Positions 62,621 to 64,000 of a DNA stretch of 64,000 nt are shown piece after piece. Under the pieces are notes generated by a model. That model worked only from the letters and a program-made list of their open reading frames with translations. It was not told the DNA's origin and ran no database searches. Within the stretch, counting starts at the first letter, position 1. Each line of letters begins with the position of its first letter. The position numbers were made by a program, and so were the translations under genes. The DNA is taken from assembly GCF_018403325.1 (NCBI RefSeq), contig NZ_BOSL01000013.1, positions 107,736 through 171,735 of the forward strand, read 5' to 3'. Source of the DNA: Paenibacillus vini (GTDB lineage Bacteria; Bacillota; Bacilli; Paenibacillales; Paenibacillaceae).

Positions 62621-63559
62621 ATGTCTAAAAAAGTAATAGAAACAATAATTTCTTCATTATTATTAGCGATAGTAATGTTTCTTTTTAATTTATTATCTTC
62701 AAATTTCATAGTTGAAAAAGGTACTATACGTATTAGCGAACCGATTGAGATTGATAAAAATCAATTTCAAATCTCTGTTTCGATCTTGAACTTTAGTAAT
62801 AAAAATATAAACAATTTGGAAATTAAATTGCCTATTGATGTTCCAGCTAATAACATTATCGTTACACAACCAGTAACAATCAATAAGGTTGTAACCAATT
62901 ATGGAAATACTTTTGGAGCTATTTTCCGAATAACTAAAGTGGCTGAGCATCAAAATATATCAATGGTAATAATGAGTTCTCAAAAAATAGAGACAAACCA
63001 AGTGGTAATAGATAAAAATGGAAATAATATCGAAGTCGAATATTTCAATAAAGTGTCGAGTCCATATAAACGAAATATAGATAACCTCATAATTAATGCA
63101 ATTATTTATGCTGCTTTATTTGCAGTAACAAATTATTTAACCGATAGAAGAAGACAAAAATTACAAAACGAATATACTGAAAGGCTGGAGATTAGTAAGA
63201 GAGACATCCAAGAAGATACAGATAGAATTAAGAAAAGACTGGAGGAGCAAGAAAAGGAAAGACTTAAAATTTTTCAAGACTATGAAAGGCTAGTGGCAGA
63301 AGTAGAAAAGCTAAAAGATACTCACATCAAGTGGAAAATTATATATCAGTCAAAACTTAAAGACTTTAGTAAAGAACTAAATTTTTGGAGAGATACGATA
63401 AGGAAAATAATTTATAAATCATCAGATACTAAGATAGAAGCGGATGAATTATTTATAACTGTAACTAAAAGTCTTCAAACTTATCAAACACGAGTTAATG
63501 CAGAAGATAATTATGACACTCTTAAAGTAATGTCTAAAATGTTTGAGGAAAGAACATAA
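62621..63559 (+). CDS. AT-rich membrane-anchored coiled-coil protein
   Basis: 312 residues from ATG 62621 behind aaaggag. N-terminal membrane helix (TIISSLLLAIVMFLFNLLSS), an extracellular-looking beta domain (about 35-155), a second helix (LIINAIIYAALFAVTNYL), then a long coiled coil to the end. GC is far lower than in neighbouring genes, indicating recent transfer. The attC-like palindrome right after it makes a gene-cassette origin possible. Family not recognised. The gap 62338-62620 before it shows only a possible hairpin (actttcgctagtagtagcgggagt). Confidence 0.65.
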   Translation: MSKKVIETIISSLLLAIVMFLFNLLSSNFIVEKGTIRISEPIEIDKNQFQISVSILNFSNKNINNLEIKLPIDVPANNIIVTQPVTINKVVTNYGNTFGAIFRITKVAEHQNISMVIMSSQKIETNQVVIDKNGNNIEVEYFNKVSSPYKRNIDNLIINAIIYAALFAVTNYLTDRRRQKLQNEYTERLEISKRDIQEDTDRIKKRLEEQEKERLKIFQDYERLVAEVEKLKDTHIKWKIIYQSKLKDFSKELNFWRDTIRKIIYKSSDTKIEADELFITVTKSLQTYQTRVNAEDNYDTLKVMSKMFEERT

Positions 63560-63582
63560 TTCTTTTGTATTAATAGTACTTT

Positions 63583-63729
63583 GCATAACATTAAGAGTCC
63601 ACACTTCAAAGCCTTACGGCTCCTCGGTCAGCATCGGCAGGGAAGTGTAATCAAAACACATCCCACCGACCTAAGGCTCTTGGCAGGGCCATAGGTCGGT
63701 GGGATGTCGTGGATAAACGAACGTTATGC
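63583..63729. repeat. attC-like nested palindrome
   Basis: Outer arms GCATAAC (63583-63589) and GTTATGC (63723-63729). Inside are acacttc/gaagtgt (63601-63607 with 63642-63648) and a perfect 15-bp stem (63658-63672 with 63693-63707, loop 20). GC is much higher than in the gene before it. Layout resembles integron attC sites, but the arm sequence does not match RYYYAAC/GTTRRRY exactly. Confidence 0.55.
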
Positions 63730-63873
63730 GAAAGCACGAATAATAAGATTATAAAGGAGTTATATTAGCGGGCTACGACCTTGGTTTTCTAATAGTGGAA
63801 AGTAAAGCATCTAAATCAACTCAAATGAACATGAAGAGGTGGAAAAAATCGTTACTACACTTTTAAGTAAATA

Positions 63874-63900
63874 GAGTCTGTAAAATAATTTGTGTAAACT
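63874..63900 (+). repeat. Left terminal inverted repeat of an IS256-type element
   Basis: GAGTCTGTAAAATAATTTGTGTAAACT has the GAGTCTGT...TTTGTGTAAAC pattern of IS256-family ends. The transposase start lies 46 bases inward. Confidence 0.7.
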
Positions 63901-63945
63901 CCCAATTCTACTAAAATGGAAAGTAATAGAAAGGTTGGGGGAACA

Positions 63946-64000
63946 CATGGGACTTTGGACAAAAGAGCAATTACGAGCTTTCATTAAGGAGAACAAACTG
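63946..64000 (+). CDS. IS256-family transposase, 5' end only
   Basis: ATG 63946 behind gttggggg opens MGLWTKEQLRAFIKENKL, the start typical of IS256-family DDE transposases (WTKEQLREFIKE...). The gene runs out of the window. The terminal inverted repeat directly upstream supports an intact left end. Confidence 0.8.

Larger units (their letters stand above)
63874..64000 (+). mobile_element. IS256-type insertion sequence (left end)
   Basis: Terminal repeat plus transposase start as described; the right end and target duplication are outside. The stretch 63730-63873 before it shows no clear gene, only a short frame ending EEVEKIVTTLLSK that may be a remnant cut by the insertion. Confidence 0.7.

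Noticed and set aside
1-64000. tRNA or rRNA genes
   Set aside because: No cloverleaf with the usual TTCRANYC arm or rRNA signature was noticed on reading; a tRNAscan run would settle it.

Overview
The window looks like a Paenibacillus-type chromosome (Firmicutes, Paenibacillaceae). It has mid-range GC and Bacillus-like gene families: sda, dnaB-dnaI, hemQ, sipW/tasA/sinR/sinI, ktrAB, sdhCAB and YheC/D. It also has an SLH-type surface protein, DUF6809-like and XRE pairs, and many short intergenic palindromes. This assignment rests on family content, not on a database search.

Layout: (1) 1 to about 12045 is the right part of a prophage, all genes on +: small unknown genes, two XRE regulators, a cold-shock-domain protein, a scaffold-like protein, a tape measure and an XkdQ-like tail hub. 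It ends inside a 3' fragment of an ErpA/HesB-type iron-sulfur carrier gene, the likely attachment site. Two of its genes appear to start at ATT or ATC. (2) 12.3-21.8 kb: a hydrolase, an AI-2E family exporter, a YheC/D protein, the sporulation checkpoint gene sda behind four DnaA boxes, the YumC reductase, NDH-2 and HemQ. (3) 21.9-25.6 kb is a biofilm module: SinR-like repressor, TasA/CalY fibre protein, SipW peptidase and a TapA-like protein on the minus strand behind two GTTCNTTATAACGAAC palindromes. Divergent to it is a SinI-like antirepressor whose leader is a c-di-GMP-I riboswitch. (4) 25.8-33 kb: dnaB-dnaI, trxA, uvrC and a CPBP protease. (5) 33.2-36.7 kb: a c-di-AMP (ydaO) riboswitch with terminator upstream of ktrB-ktrA and a cation/proton antiporter. 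(6) 36.7-43.3 kb: a GntR/ABC operon, a LysR regulator and sdhCAB with a possible leader peptide. (7) 43.9-48.3 kb: a sugar ABC importer and its LacI regulator. (8) 48.4-51.8 kb: a heavy-metal-type permease and selD-mnmH (selenouridine in tRNA). (9) 51.9-54.3 kb: an SLH/YcdB-like surface protein split by a one-base frameshift. (10) 55-61.4 kb: two MerR modules, a DinB-like protein, AlkA, a serine hydrolase, lipoproteins and a methyltransferase. (11) 61.7-64 kb: an XRE/DUF6809-like pair, an AT-rich membrane coiled-coil gene followed by an attC-like palindrome, and the left end of an IS256-type element.

The most unusual signals are three intergenic arrays (20146-20328, 43498-43679, 54711-54897). 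Each has four short dyad units with centre spacings of 50-62-50, 51-62-51 and 51-62-51 bp, although the unit sequence differs between arrays. They look like one architectural class of undescribed repeat. The second strong signal is the c-di-GMP riboswitch on sinI. It would link the second messenger directly to the SinR/SinI matrix switch.
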